Assembly (NCBI GenBank): GCA_037043455.1
Contig: JAWPHD010001425.1
Coordinates: 1-64,000, forward strand
Length of the DNA: 64,000 nucleotides
Direction: 5' to 3'
Origin: Cyrtodaria siliqua
Lineage: Eukaryota > Mollusca > Bivalvia > Adapedonta > Hiatellidae
Shown here: piece by piece, positions 32,106 through 44,237 of the stretch
Layout: each line of letters starts with the position of its first letter
How positions within the stretch are numbered: position 1 is the first letter of the stretch
Notes under the pieces: generated by a model
What the model was told of the DNA's origin: nothing
The model's input: the letters and a program-made list of their open reading frames with translations, nothing else
Databases searched by the model: none
Program-made: the position numbers and the translations under genes

Positions 32106-33059
32106 ACACGTTTGTGAGGTGACACATGCCTTTATTTTTTTAAATATTTAATTTTTGTTTATGTTAAAACATACTTATATTGCTATGAGACATAGTAATT
32201 AGAAAACGTCACTCTTCAAAACCACGTGAAAAATTCAGGTTCATTATAAAAGTAAGCAAGAGCGTAAAATACTGAACATTTGCAGCAATGAAAAGTCAAT
32301 GCGACAACATGAAAGTATATATTAAGAGGTGATATTATAGCTTATTATTATATCATGTTAATATAAGAGTGATTGTATTATAGATGGCATATTGATTTCT
32401 CAACGGCGATGATAGTATAGTAGTTTCATTGTCTCATAATAACGATACTATAGTTTGGCCATGCTTTTATAAAAGAATGAATTATAAGTTGTTGAGTATT
32501 TTATAAGAAGTAGTACATGGCATGATAATGATTTCTTTCGGTAAAATATAACTATATAAATATTAAAATAGATACCTTTGAAAACCATTGTCTGTCCTAC
32601 GTTTGAACCACAAGTAATATTGTGAAAACTAAAAAAATATCACACCCAAATACGCGATAAGCTATGCATATAAACTAAAAGAACACGACAAAGTGATTTT
32701 GTCTTATCTAGAGGTCAATCAATAAATCTAGTACTGGCACCAGAAAGACAGATATATGTTATGTACAACTGCGTACACACGTCATACACATCATTTAGAC
32801 TATTTAAGTTGGCATCCCAAGGGACAAAAATAACACTTTTGATTGCATTTACGAGTGTTTACCAAGTCTTTTGATTTAGATCGTTCAGTCCGAAATGTAT
32901 ATACATTTATCGGTACTACATTCACAAATACTATATTTTCTTACTTTAATTCCGAATATGTGGTTCCACTACTCCATACTTTAAAGGCTCTGAGTATTGT
33001 TTAATAACCATTGGGATATATTGTCTGCTTGGTCGTTTGACTGTTAAATAACCTTTGCT
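32106..33059. other. Unassigned AT-rich
   Basis: About 950 bases without a recognisable gene or repeat family; many ATATA-type microclusters (32330-32580). Confidence 0.4.
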
Positions 33060-33400
33060 CAGACTTAATTTCATTTTGTTTATTTCGTCGATTACGTTTT
33101 CTCTTTTAGCGCAGAGCATTTTGTTAGAAACTGAAACTATATGCCGCCGGCCGTGGGATGGCCGTGGGATGGTATGAAAATATCACATATAGGGTTCTAT
33201 GTTCACCTCATCTGCATATCATCTTCGGGATGGCTCAACATTTCGTACTATTGACAGTTTAAATATTATTACAACCCCGTAATAAAGGGCGTAGCTGGCA
33301 TTTACCACTACAGTTCATGAACAATCTCAATCAAACCGAGACGGCGTTATATATTCTTACATTTATCGTGTTCGGCGATATCCAAATTTCTCCTTGCTTA
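33060..33400 (-). mobile_element. LTR-like family B, copy 2
   Basis: Reverse-orientation copy of 10871-11394: CATCTTCGGGATGGCT, GGGCGTAGCTGGCA and GAACAATCTCAATCAAACCG. The hairpin loop reads AATCAAACC where family A has AATAAAACC. It also holds GTTAGAAACTGAAACTATAT, shared with copy 1. Confidence 0.55.
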
Positions 33401-34090
33401 CCCTTTTTAAAGTCTAACCCAATATCTATGGCTTTAAAGCAGAATACCGCTAAAGCTGGTGCTAGTGGGCGTGAGAGGTGCTAGTGGGCGGTGCTAGTGG
33501 GCGGTGCTAGTGGGCGTGAGAGGTGCTAGTGGGCGGTGCTAGTGGGCGTGAGAGGTGCTAGTTTGCGGTGCTAGTGGGTATGAGAGGTGCTAGTGGGCGG
33601 TACTAGTGGGCGTGTGAGGTGCTAGTGGGCGGTGCTAGTGGGCGTGAGAGGTGCTAGTGGGCGGTGCTAGTGGGCCTGAGAGACTTCGCGAATTGAATTA
33701 CCTCTCATGATGCAATAATGCCGAGTCTGCTACTTTGTTCTATTGTTTGTGTTTGTTGCTTCCACGGCATCCCCTTTTCAGTATTTATTAACATTAACAC
33801 TTGCGTTTGTTTAGTGCTGTGTGGTGGTTGTAAAAAGTCGCACCGACTACAAATGAGTGGGGATATTACTTACTGGTCATTTGAGATCATCAATCACAAT
33901 CAATGTGGCTTTAAAGTAGAATAAAGCTGAAACCGATGCTAGTGATCGTGAGAGGTGTTTCAGATTATATTATCTCTCTTAAATGGACCCAATAAAACCG
34001 AGTCTGTCATTTTTTCCCCTCTTGTTTGTGTTTATTGTTTCCAGTGGATTCCCTTTTCTGTATTTATTTACGTTCGCACGTTGGTCCTTG
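33401..34090 (+). mobile_element. LTR-like family A, two tandem copies with nested minisatellite
   Basis: First unit 33415-33785, second about 33786-34090, both with TTTAAAG(C/T)AGAATA and (A)CCGAGTCTG. Inside the first unit, the phrase GTGCTAGTGGGCGTGAGAG has expanded into about 210 bases of short repeats (33465-33675). The 68-codon frame 33718-33924 is non-coding repeat. Confidence 0.6.
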
Positions 34091-34510
34091 TCTTAATTTA
34101 TTGAACAATTTAACAGTATCTCCATATTTATCTTTAAAAGGTTAAACAAATAAACGAATTAAAATGAAAAATGGGAAATGTATGATCTAAGTGCCATCCT
34201 CTTTAATCTTGTGCGTGTTCGACTTTCCCGTTCGACTTTTATATCTACTTGTATAAATATTAGAACATAATGATATACCTTTCAGTGAAATATTTGATTT
34301 TATGATGAAAATAAAATCTTTTATTATATACCTATCACTAATTATTTACATAGTAACTTATTTTCATACAGTGGAATACAAAAACCTGTAACACCTCTAT
34401 AGGTTTTCTGAATCCGTATCAGTATACAGGATAATTCCTAATAATGCCTGCATTTACACCAATTTGCACGGGAACGTCAAGACGACGTTACGTCAAACAA
34501 ACACAACAAA
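34091..34510. other. Unassigned, with a PLE-2 end scrap
   Basis: TTCCCGTTCGACTTTTATAT at about 34226-34247 is the PLE-2 terminus without its tail; the remainder is AT-rich. Confidence 0.4.
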
Positions 34511-35390
34511 GAAATATAAAAAGATCGGACAGGGAAAGTAGCATTTAAGGAGGACAGTCAACCACAAAACACAGAATCAAACATGCAAACAGACAAACAA
34601 GAAGGCAAAAGTAATAATAAAAGCAAAGACATCACAAACACAAAAGGGTTGACAATAGGGCTACCGCCTTGGAACGGTCAGTTGCAAAGTAGGCCACTGG
34701 GGGTTTAAACCGGTTCTGGGTGCACCAAACCTCACACTTACCCTACTGTCATCCCATTAAAACAGGACAGTGTAAATAAAGAAATCCCCGCCATGATATA
34801 ATCTCTTACCAACAAGGCAGCATCAATAGGCAATATAAGTAAAACATAAACATGCTCGTGTAAATATAATACAAAAAAAAATAGCCTAGAAAGCAACAAT
34901 GAAGGTACTCAATGACTTGGCAGAAGCCAGGGCAACAAGAGAATAAGCCATTAAGGGCATTACAACAAAGATCATAGACAAACATCAAACGCCACCGTCC
35001 CAATGGGCTTTAGGTAGACGTCATCATAGGGTCCACAGCCTGTCCGGTCATCGTACAATTAAAGAGGAAAGCATAGTGGCGAACTGTAAAAGGGTCCACC
35101 ACCAAGCATGCAGTATGTTGCAAAATGATAGGGTCATAACCTCTTTTGATAAACTTTTTAACAAGTTTAACAAAGATAGTATGAAAATGATCATGACCAA
35201 GAATCTTACGAAGTTTATAAATCACATCACCATAGAAGTCAGGTTGTGATAGTCCTTGTCGCAGAAGAGTCCTTAAATTACTTTTATATTTGCAAAGAAG
35301 ATCACGGTTACAATAATACAATTTTGCAAAGGTTTTACGAAGTTTATGGTAACGGTAACCCTGATTTAGTAGCTTTTTAGTTATACAAGT
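34511..35390 (-). pseudogene. PLE-2 RT C-terminus with complete 3' tail
   Basis: The 103-codon minus frame (35010-35321) reads YCNRDLLCKYKSNLRTLL, RQGLSQPDFYGDVIYKLRKI, RGYDPIILQHTACLVVDPF and ends VDPMMTST-stop. This is the C-terminal part of the PLE RT, past the catalytic core. The tail from 35009 to 34511 has every PLE-2 landmark in order and ends near the TCGGACAGGGAAAG / TATATTTC point, giving the reference 3' end. 5'-truncated near 35390. Confidence 0.8.
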
Positions 35391-35576
35391 ATGTCACACC
35401 AATGAACTGTAACTTGTAAGCTTTAGTTACACCCCAGATATATTAAGATACACCCAGTTCCCTTCTACGCTCTATCAAAAAATAAGCCTTGAACTATTTA
35501 GAAACCTTCTTTATTGCATACGTATGCAACAGAAATGTAAATATTTCTAATTTTTAATTATATGTAGGAGGTATAT
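35391..35576. other. Short unassigned joint
   Basis: AT-rich; nothing recognised. Confidence 0.4.
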
Positions 35577-35753
35577 AATAAAAGGATCATTACTAGAGTA
35601 GCGTGTTCTCGATGTTTGTATCACCTCTCGTAGGTAAATGCCAGATCAGGATCACACTCGAGGTTCCGCCTCTAGTGGGATCCTTGATTTGTCATTGACC
35701 TACTCGAGGCGATACAAACTTCCAGAACACGTTACTCTAGTAATAATCTTTTT
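35577..35753. mobile_element. Foldback MITE, about 177 bp
   Basis: Nearly the whole element folds back on itself: ATTACTAGAGTAGCGTGTTC on the left matches the complement of GAACACGTTACTCTAGTAAT on the right. The arms continue for about 75 bases with scattered mismatches and a small central loop. Ends are defined by loss of complementarity; target duplication unclear. Confidence 0.75.
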
Positions 35754-36194
35754 ACATTTTCATTGTTTATATTTCACATGTGAAAATATAATAGCAAGCT
35801 CAGCTTAGGGTAACGTGAGTAACAAAATACTATGGGGAAAAACAACATGGTAAAAAAGTAAAAACACTGTTAACTCCCTTGTTAAGGGGAGGTCACTCTC
35901 ATTTGTCGTTCCAAGCACAGTTTACTCCCATTTTCTTCTGGTACCCTGCTCACCTGTATTCGCTTTTGCTTGGAAAGGTTACCAGACAAAGGAGGTTAAT
36001 GTGACGTCACATAATTATTCTGATGTGGCGTAATAACGGCCAACGCGTCTTTGGGTAAACACTTGACATGATTTGGCTATCCCCCAAAAATAGGTACGTT
36101 CTCTCGATAATCTACTTAGAAATAGTAGCCTACTTTACCAAACTATGTCTTTAAGATTCACCTGTTTAATATTCTGACACAAACGCATGAGCGT
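35754..36194. other. Unassigned
   Basis: No gene. Moderately GC-richer than its surroundings; TGTGACGTCACATAA at 35999-36013 is a palindromic CRE-like site. Confidence 0.4.
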
Positions 36195-36480
36195 AGCATG
36201 TATAGGAAGGACCTGCGTCGGCCGAGTGGTTAGCATATTTGCCTCTCGATCCTGGTTGGGTCACGTTTCGTGTTTTTAAAACACACTTTCTCAGTACTGT
36301 ATCCAGCATACATGTTTTCGGGCAAGGTTTTGTGGAAGTATGCCATCCTTCAAGGGTGGGGGCTGTGGGGATGGATGTAAAGCTGTCGGTCCAATGCGCA
36401 GGGAGTGCCATACCATACTATGTTCACATTAACAAAAGAAAAGTAAAAGCGGTTCAATTTTGAAAGGGGGATGGTCCAGA
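36195..36480 (+). mobile_element. tRNA-derived SINE-like sequence
   Basis: GGACCTGCGTCGGCCGAGTG and GTTAGCATATTTGCCTCTCG resemble the 5' half of a class II (Ser/Leu-type) tRNA with an A-box. A degenerate B-box (CTGGTTGGGTCAC) follows, then an unrelated tail. The overlapping frames on both strands (36166-36463) have no motif. Confidence 0.45.
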
Positions 36481-37499
36481 GTATGCCCTCACCCACCCCC
36501 GAGCCTCGATATTTTACCAACATTATGTGTTGCACCCCCAAAAATGTGTTTGTGTCCTGAAATGTTATAGTCACGGCACAACAAATAACCCAATAACATA
36601 GGAAAGTAGCTTCTATTTTATTTATTAATAAGTCTTCATCAAAAACAAAGCACACAATACACGCTTAAAATGTTATGTTGCCCCAACTCCTCCAATATAT
36701 GAAACAACCTACACAACTGATGGGCGTAGCGTGGCCATTTTTCAACATACTCCTAATACGAGGTGCGAAAAAGCCAAGTGGGGAGGGACTGGGAGGAAGT
36801 GTCCCCCTCTTAGATTTGGGGTACGTGGGGCCTCCCCCAATTACATTTCTTTTTTATCTTTGGACCAAAATGTTCAATGGTCCTCGTACCAGCGATATTT
36901 GTCAGACATATAGACATGTTATGCTCGCCAAAAAAGTAGTAATGTTCCACCCTTACTCCCTATCCCGCAGATTTTTATTGCATTTGTCAACTATTTAGGA
37001 TTTTTATATATTTTATTTTGCAAAGTTACTCTCGACCTTTTAAGCTATTAGGTCACAAACCAACTAAACGAAAGCCAGTTATCGCCATTGTCAAAGATTC
37101 ATGGCTGTAAACCGACCGACCTCGGATCGGCAATAGCTGAATGTAAGCAAGGAAAGAAAGAAAGTCTAGAAAAAAGCACTTGAAGCGTTATCAGTTAAAG
37201 CCTTAAAGACTGGTAGATATCTTTCATGTTTTCAGTGTATTTTCTGCCTAAAATACGCTGCATGCCAAGACGTCCTGTATGTTTAAGAAAATAATAGAAG
37301 TGTCGACTCTCCACTGTTTGTGGTTGTTTATGACTTAACTCTGTTTTAGGTAGAGCTCAGCATTAATAACCTGCAACGGACGGTTTGACAATAAACTTGC
37401 AACCGCTTTTGGAATAGATCCTAGGCATAGAAACTGGGGGTTTGGTGGCCGCAATTGTTCGACAAGAAAATTGTCTGTTGTGTGTGTATGTGTGTGTAT
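36481..37499. other. No supported gene
   Basis: Contains short frames (for example 36675-36998) without motifs. CCCCCAAAAATGTG and GGTGGGTGAGGG-type patches, possibly SINE tail debris, fade out by about 36860. Confidence 0.35.
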
Positions 37500-37500
37500 G

Positions 37501-37532
37501 CGGGGGGGGGGGGGGGGGGGAGGGGGGGGGGG
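37501..37532 (+). repeat. Poly(G) tract
   Basis: Nineteen G then A then eleven G. Strong G-quadruplex potential, and a likely site of assembly-length error. Confidence 0.9.
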
Positions 37533-37744
37533 TTGTCTGTCTTTTTAATTCTAATCATTTCTTATTTAACATGGAAATCGTATTATTTCCAAAATCAAAT
37601 GACATCCATCCGTTACAGCAAACATAATTGCTATAAGGCTTCGCCCTATGCGACCCTACCCAGTGGTTTTTATGTCTTCTCTTTAAATGGATTCGTATAA
37701 AATTACTGAAAAGAAAAATACACGTGTTGCAATAACATTGCAAA

Positions 37745-37935
37745 TGTAGATATAAATGTTGAACAGAAAATATAGCATTTAAGGACTACAGTCGCAGTGT
37801 TGACAATAGGCCTACCTCAGTGGCAAAAAGGCTGCTGAGGGTTTAAACCAGGTTCTAGAGTGCACAAAACCGCATTCTTACCATATTATCATCAAATTAA
37901 ACGGAACAGTGTAAACAAGAAAACTGTGATACAGA
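37745..37935 (-). mobile_element. PLE-2 3' tail
   Basis: Order of landmarks: GTTGAACAGAAAATATAGCA, ACTACAGTCGCAGTGTTG, CAATAGGCCTACCTCAG, GGTTTAAACCAGGTTCTAG, ACAGTGTAAACAAGAAA. Truncated at about 37935. Confidence 0.65.
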
Positions 37936-38619
37936 GTATCACATAGCGGCGTAAAAATAATTTCTATGATAGACTATGTAATGGAATTGGGAATAATGAA
38001 GTAACGAGACATTTTAATGTTTAGAACAACAGTTTTAATGAAACAATTGTGTATGTATGAAGCATGGTATTAAGAAATATGAGAAAATGGAAATATTATG
38101 TACCCTTGCGGAAAATGGATTGTCCTTTAGTCTATATACAGAAAATGTAAACACTAGTTGATGAACAAAGTGATCCCTATATGCCTGTCATGCTACCACG
38201 CAACACAACATGCAATCTGTGATTAACGACATTTATGCAACTAGAAATCTTGAGTCTCCAAATCAAAAACACCTGCAAGTGCAGAATTGTATGTTAATAG
38301 CCTCACTCCTTTAAAGGTCTTATAGTGCCAATGATGCATTTTTTTTAAAAACTGTATTTTGAAATGTTGCAGTTTGGCTATTTTACAAAAAAAAATGTAC
38401 ATTTGCACTTATTGCTTTCATACATCATTGCATATTTATGGAGATTAATTCTGGTAATTAGAAAGAAAAAAATGTATCTTTGAGGGCAAACACGAAATCA
38501 AATAAAACATAATTTGTCGAAAGTGCAAAAAGGGATATACCTCAGCAGAAATGCATCAACCAGACACTTTTTGTGTATCCCAGAAGTAAAATAAATTTAT
38601 ACAACAACGGAGCCTCTGT
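37936..38619. other. Unassigned AT-rich
   Basis: No gene; TTTAAAGGTCTTATAGTGCC at 38312 may be an isolated MITE end. Confidence 0.35.
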
Positions 38620-38880
38620 TAGTTTTTTTTTCACATACCATATGAGCCTTTTTTCCATATACCATTTAGCCAAAACATTATTTTCCATATGCCATATGAT
38701 TTTTTTTAATTTTAACCATATTTTTTATTTTTAATACTTTTTTTTCCATATAGAAAACTTTAATTTTTTCCATATGCCATATGAGACAAATGTTTTTTTA
38801 CATATGCCAAATGGTCCCCTGCACCCCCGCCCCCCGCCCCCCGCCCCACCTGCCCCCCGCCCCACTTCACACACACACAC
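38620..38880. repeat. TTTTCCATATGCCATATGA low-complexity array and C-rich tract
   Basis: Degenerate repeats of CATATGCCATATGA separated by T-runs (38633-38815), then CCCCGCCCCCCGCCCC-type sequence and (CA)n at 38819-38879. Confidence 0.8.
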
Positions 38881-39229
38881 CTAGGAACACGTCATATTGT
38901 TCAGTTCAAATTGCCAAACAATCAAGTGGCCATGTCAGATCTTACTTGGCACTGTCTAGGGAACAGACAGTCTCTGTTACCGTATTTTACTTTTGATTTG
39001 AAAATTAGAATACAATTTAAAACTGAAAACAAAAAATGATTCACTACATAACCTTTGTTTGTGGAGTGGGGGGTGCGGGTGCGGGGTGTAGGGTGGAGAG
39101 GTGCGGGGGCCAAAACCTGAACCACACTTTTATTATCATGAAGACAAAAAAAATATTAACTTTAAATAAGGCACTATTCTTAAAAAATATTCTCCAACAA
39201 ACAATGCAGCGTAATATGCCATATTAGTA
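38881..39229. other. Unassigned, one GC-rich patch
   Basis: GGAGTGGGGGGTGCGGGTGC at 39063-39082 is the only feature; nearby frames are not coding. Confidence 0.4.
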
Positions 39230-39410
39230 TGGCACATAAATGATCATGTATATATAATATAAAAAAATGATTAGAAAGCCACAAAACATGTACTAAATGA
39301 CTTGGCAGAAGCCAGAACAACAAGACAACAAACTGTTAAGGGAACGAAAAGACAATATTTAAGACAAACCTCAAACGCTACCATATTTTGAGTATTTAGG
39401 TAGACATCAA
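39230..39410 (-). mobile_element. PLE-2 tail, internal piece
   Basis: AAATGATCATGTATATATAA, CTAAATGACTTGGCAGAAGC and CAAACCTCAAACGCTACC match the RT-proximal part of the tail at 34830-35000. It stops where the 54-bp minisatellite region begins. Confidence 0.6.
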
Positions 39411-39533
39411 TTCATTGCGTGTATGTTCCGTTACAGAAACCATTATGTTTCAGAATGGTTTGGTATATCTGGAATACCTTAATAAACATAACATTACCGT
39501 AGAAGGAAAACGTCGAACAGACATGTAGCATTT

Positions 39534-40505
39534 ACAGAGTGTAATAAACATAATATGAACATAGTAGACAAGGGCAAACAGAGAGAGTTGTAGCATTGAT
39601 AAACATAATATGAACATAGAAGAAAACGACAGAGAGAGTTGTAAAATTAATTAACATAATATGAACATAAAAGAAAACGACAAACAGAGAGAGTTGTAGC
39701 ATTAATAAACATAATATGAACATAGAAGAAAACGACAGAGAGAGTTGTAGAATTAATTAACATAATATTAACATAGACAAAAACGACAAAGAGCGTTTTA
39801 GCATTAATAAACATAATATGAACATAGAAGAAAACGAAACAACAGAGAGAGTTGCAGACTTAATAAACATAATATGAACATAGACGAAAACGACAAAAAG
39901 AGAGAGTTGTAGCATTAATAAACACAATATGAACTTAGAAGAAAACAATATAAAGAGAGAGTTGTAGCACAAATAAACATAATATGTACATAAAAGAAAA
40001 TGTCGAACAAATTGAGTTATAGCATTAATAAACATAATATGAACATAGAAGAAAACGAAAAAAAACAAAGAGTTGTAGCATTAATCAGCATAATATGAAC
40101 ATAGAAGAACACGAAAAAACACAGAGAGTTGTAGCATTAATAAACATAATATGAACATAGACGAAAACGAAAAGCAGAGAGAGTTGTAGCATTTTTAAAC
40201 ATAATATGAACATAGAAGAAAACGACAAACAGAGAGAGTTGTAGCAATAATAAACATAATATGAACGTAGAAGAAAACGACAATCAGAGAGAGTTATAGC
40301 ATTAATAAACATGATATGAACGTAGAAGAAAACGACAAACGGATAGAGATGTAGCATGTAGATGTAATGTAATATGAACCTAGACGAAAAAGTCGAATAG
40401 ATAGTTTTAGCATTAATAAACAAAATATGAACAAAGAAAAAAACGACGAACGGAGAGAGTTGTAGCATTAATAAACATAATATGAACATAGAAGAAAACG
40501 ACTAA
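39534..40505. repeat. About 54-bp minisatellite, about 18 copies
   Basis: Unit AGAGTTGTAGCATTAATAAA, CATAATATGAACATAGAAGA, AAACGACAAACAG; period 50-56 through small indels. Minus-strand frames (39532-40489) of repeated F-I-L-C-L-L-M-L type are by-products. Confidence 0.95.
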
Positions 40506-40539
40506 CAGACAGAATAAAGGCATATAATGTGACAAAAAC

Positions 40540-41465
40540 AGAAAACACGTTAACAATAGGGCTACCGCCTTAGGACGGTCAGTGCCAAAAAAGGCCACTG
40601 GTGGTTTAACCCAGGTTCTAGTGGGCACCAAACTTCACATCCTACTGTCATCCCAATAAAACGGGACAGTGTAAATAAAGAAATCCCCGCCATGGACTAT
40701 TCTCTAACCAACAAGGCAGCATTAATAGGCAATACAAATAAAACACAAAGATGCTAGTATATATATATAAATACAAAAAACAATAGCCTAGAAGGCCACA
40801 AAGAAGGTACTCAGTGACTTGGCAGAAGCTAGAGCAACAAGAGAATAAACCACTGAGGGCACGGTAAGACAAGATTACAGACAAACATCAAACGTCATCG
40901 TCCTTTGGTCGTTAGGTAGACGTCATCATAGGGTCCACATCCTGTCCGGTCATTTCATAATTAAAGAGAAAAGCATAGTGGCGAACTGTAAATTGGTCAT
41001 GCAGCGTGTTGCAAAATGATAGTGTCATAACCTCTTTTGATAAACCTTTTAACAAGTTTAACAACGAAAGTGATCATGACCAAGGATTTTACGAAGTTTG
41101 TAATTCACGTCGCCATAGAAGTCAGGTTGTGATAGTGCTTGTCGCAGAAGAGTTCTTAAATTACTTTTTCATTTGGAAAGAAGATCAGGGTTACGATAAT
41201 AATATTTTGCAAAGGTTTTACGAAGTTTATGGTAGCCCTAATAGAGTAGCCTTTTAGTTATACAAAGATTACGAATATTTAAATCCTCAACTCGAGTACA
41301 AGCTCTAGAAAAACGAATAAGTTGAGACACATTGATCCCATAAATTGCTCGGAGTACATCCCCATCTAAATGGGAATAATAAACAATATCAAAATTAAAA
41401 TCATCTCTCTTGTCATAGATTTTGCTAATTATTTCACCATTTTCAATGGGGAGATGTAAATCATG
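40540..41465 (-). pseudogene. PLE-2 RT piece with 3' tail
   Basis: Tail from 40540 to about 40920. Then a decayed minus-strand RT: SNLRTLLRQALSQPDFYGDV, KLRKTFAKYYYRNPDLL, SQLIRFSRACTRVEDL, KIYDKRDDFNFDIV and PIENGEI. Frameshifted around 41010-41060. The plus frame 41006-41257 is its shadow. Confidence 0.75.
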
Positions 41466-41540
41466 TTTGTCACTTTGCGTGTTTTTGTGTTTACTGTGTT
41501 CTGTGAAAGCTGCATTTCTTATTTGACTTTATACTTATTT
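41466..41540 (+). mobile_element. PLE-2 3' end, inverted joint
   Basis: TTTGTCACTTTGCGTGTTTT to GCTGCATTTCTTATTTGACTT: the last about 75 bases of a PLE-2 tail in plus orientation, fused directly to the minus-oriented RT piece. Confidence 0.6.
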
Positions 41541-42231
41541 TTACTTAAAAGAGCAGCTTAGAATACAGCTTATTAACGTTCTCAATTTGTGCCCAGCTAC
41601 CATTCTGATTCCTTAGTCTTGATTATTTTATCCTGATTTTTTGGCTTAATTTTCATGATTAAAATATTTATGTTACTTAGCCATATCAAAATGTGACTTC
41701 TCATACTCTTTGATAAACTTGTTTTCAGATCCTTACTACATGTATTATAACTTGTATATAATACCTATGTAAACATTACGAAATAAATAGCGTTTAAACC
41801 AAAATGTGACGCAAAAAGAATAACAATTATATAAGAAAAAATCTCTATATCAACGAAATACAAAATAAAAATACTATATTACTAATGTAAAGGCATTTTT
41901 TAAAGGCAAAACATATGTCTCACACCTACATTATTTCACTGATTCAAACACTTAAACTTCCTTAGTCTCGATATACATGGAGGATGAATCTAGCCTGTTC
42001 ATTCCTGTTCAAGTCATATAACCTCAAATGCGCCTTAAAACTCCAATTCAATTCAATTACACAGTGTTTACATGGTGTTTAACCTTACTTTGTTTATCAT
42101 AAGTTTGTACATTTAAAATATAAATTGATGTTTTTACTTACAATCTTGAGTATTATTGTATTGATGTTCTGATGTATATGATAACGAAAGGAACACGAGG
42201 GGGACATCATTTTATACTTATTCTTTCGTTA
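41541..42231. other. 3' flank of the receptor gene
   Basis: Probably includes the 3' untranslated region of the minus-strand receptor gene. No AATAAA was confidently placed downstream of its stop. AT-rich. Confidence 0.4.
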
Positions 42232-42637
42232 TTATTCAAGTTTTCCATAGACATTGTCAGTGAATTCACATTGCCTTTTGTCTTGTGTTGTACTGGTTGT
42301 ATCATAGACAGGGGAACCCTCCACCACGTCTGAAGTACTGCTGCAACTTGTTACCGTGTGATCACCATGTAATACATTGTATATGTTTTCGGTGCCTTCA
42401 TTGTCACTTCTTACATGTTTCATGATGGCTTTACTGGTAGAAGTTGTGTCGTAGACGTCGTCACGGTTGTCTTTTGCTTTACTGGTAGCTTGACCTGAAG
42501 TGGTCCCTTGACGACTGTCACCCATTTCATATTCAGCTAGTGCATAGTCGGCTTCGGAATGCGTACTGTCAATTTCATCATCAGGTGGAACAGCATCCTT
42601 GATTCCTTTCTTACATTTTGCTTTCGCTTTGTTTCGC
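42232..42637 (-). CDS. Receptor exon: cytoplasmic tail and stop
   Basis: The acceptor is CATTTTAG before 42637; the first base completes an Arg codon split with the previous exon (CG|G). It begins RNKAKAKCKK and encodes 134 residues ending NVYGKLE-stop. Tyrosine contexts: DYALAEYEMG, DVYDTTST, NIYNVLHG, PVYDTTST, NVYGKLE. YNVL and YGKL fit YxxL (hemITAM/ITIM-like) sites. VYDTTST occurs twice, 49 residues apart. Confidence 0.8.
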
Positions 42638-43726
42638 CTAAAATGAAATGAACAAACTGTCATCAAAAAGCCAACGAACTGCAGACACAATGCCTACTCA
42701 TGTCTACTAGCAAACATATACATGGTAGAAACTGAGTAAATAGAAAGCAAAAATTACGTAATAGCGACAATTTCAGAATTATACAATCTACATACTGTTT
42801 ATAATGCAGCATTAAAGTGAACACCATAATTTTGAAGGATTCACCAAGCACTGAAATTAGCGTCTCGATTTATTTATGCAGTATCATTTTGACTTTAAGA
42901 TATATAAATACATAAAATTTAAAATTGTTATTCTAAAATACGTTTGAATATATTATTGGTGTAATATTATCATCAGTTAGTAATATGCAAAAGAGTATGA
43001 TAATGGACCTTTGGAAACGGCCGAGCACGACACATACGAAATATTGCAGTCTCGGTTTGATTGAGACTGTTCGTGAGCGATAGTAGAATAGGTTGGCTAC
43101 CGCTCATGCCCTCTAGCCCCGTGTTGAGCAGAACTCAATATTCATAAAAATCAACAGTGCAGGATGTTAACTATCCCGAAGATGGCAAGCATATGGCGGT
43201 GGAAAATTTGCTTTATACTATTCTAATAAGTATTATAATAATGAATACACAAATGCTAGTTAAGTTGAAAAACTAATGGGACGCCGCGAGTTTTAAACAT
43301 ATCAAGATTGCCCTGTGTCCCTATAAACGTACAGTATGGTTTGTAGCAGAAGATTAAATATGAAGCATAATATGAGATATATATATACATAGGGAGAAAC
43401 ATTTGTGAACTACAAAGGACAGACAACCTTCGGACGATTGTGCCTCCAGACGAGCGTGTTATGATGTAGAGATACGGTTCATCAACGTGTGTTGTTGCAG
43501 CTACCTTTTTTAAGGAGTGAATTTATACGCTTGATTTCTGTGTATCTCGTCATAGCTAGGCGCCCTGCCGTAGTTCGTCTGAAGGTTGTCTGTCCTTGGT
43601 AGTTTACAAATGTTTCTCCCTATAAATTATTCTGCCTTGTGAACGTGAATCTCTTACGATTCACCTTCGAGATCCCAGTTTAGAAAGTTGCCGTAGTGAG
43701 TTCAAATTCTCTCCCTTTATATATAT

Positions 43727-43767
<41 letters not shown>

Positions 43768-44200
43768 AAAAAATAGAGAGAGAGGGAGACCAAGGGAGGA
43801 ATAGAGGCATATAGAGAGAACTGGAAACTGAGAGCAGGTAGATAGAGGGAGTGAGAGAATGAGAGAAAAGAGGATGAGAAGGAAAGGGAATGCGGTGGTG
43901 GTGAGTGAGGAACAAAAGAGGAAAATAATAAATGAGGGATAGACTTGGGGGTTGGGCGGCGAGTTAGAGAAAGACAGGGAGGAAGGAGAATAGAGGGAGA
44001 GGGATCACGGAGAGCAGAGCGGATATGAAAGGAGAGAGAAAGGACATTGTGAAGACAGAGATAGGAAGAAATACAGTGAGATAGAATGGCGTCTTGTAGG
44101 GGAGAGGGAAACGGGAAACACATAATGGTAAATGAAATAGATCAAACCGGAGGGTAGATAGAAACAGAGGGTGGGGGATAGACTGGTTGTTGTTTTATAC

Positions 44201-44237
<37 letters not shown>

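Noticed and set aside
39532..40489. Minus-strand hydrophobic frames (63-134 codons)
   Set aside because: Direct translation of the 54-bp minisatellite with repeating F-I-L-C-L-L-M-L; composition artefact.
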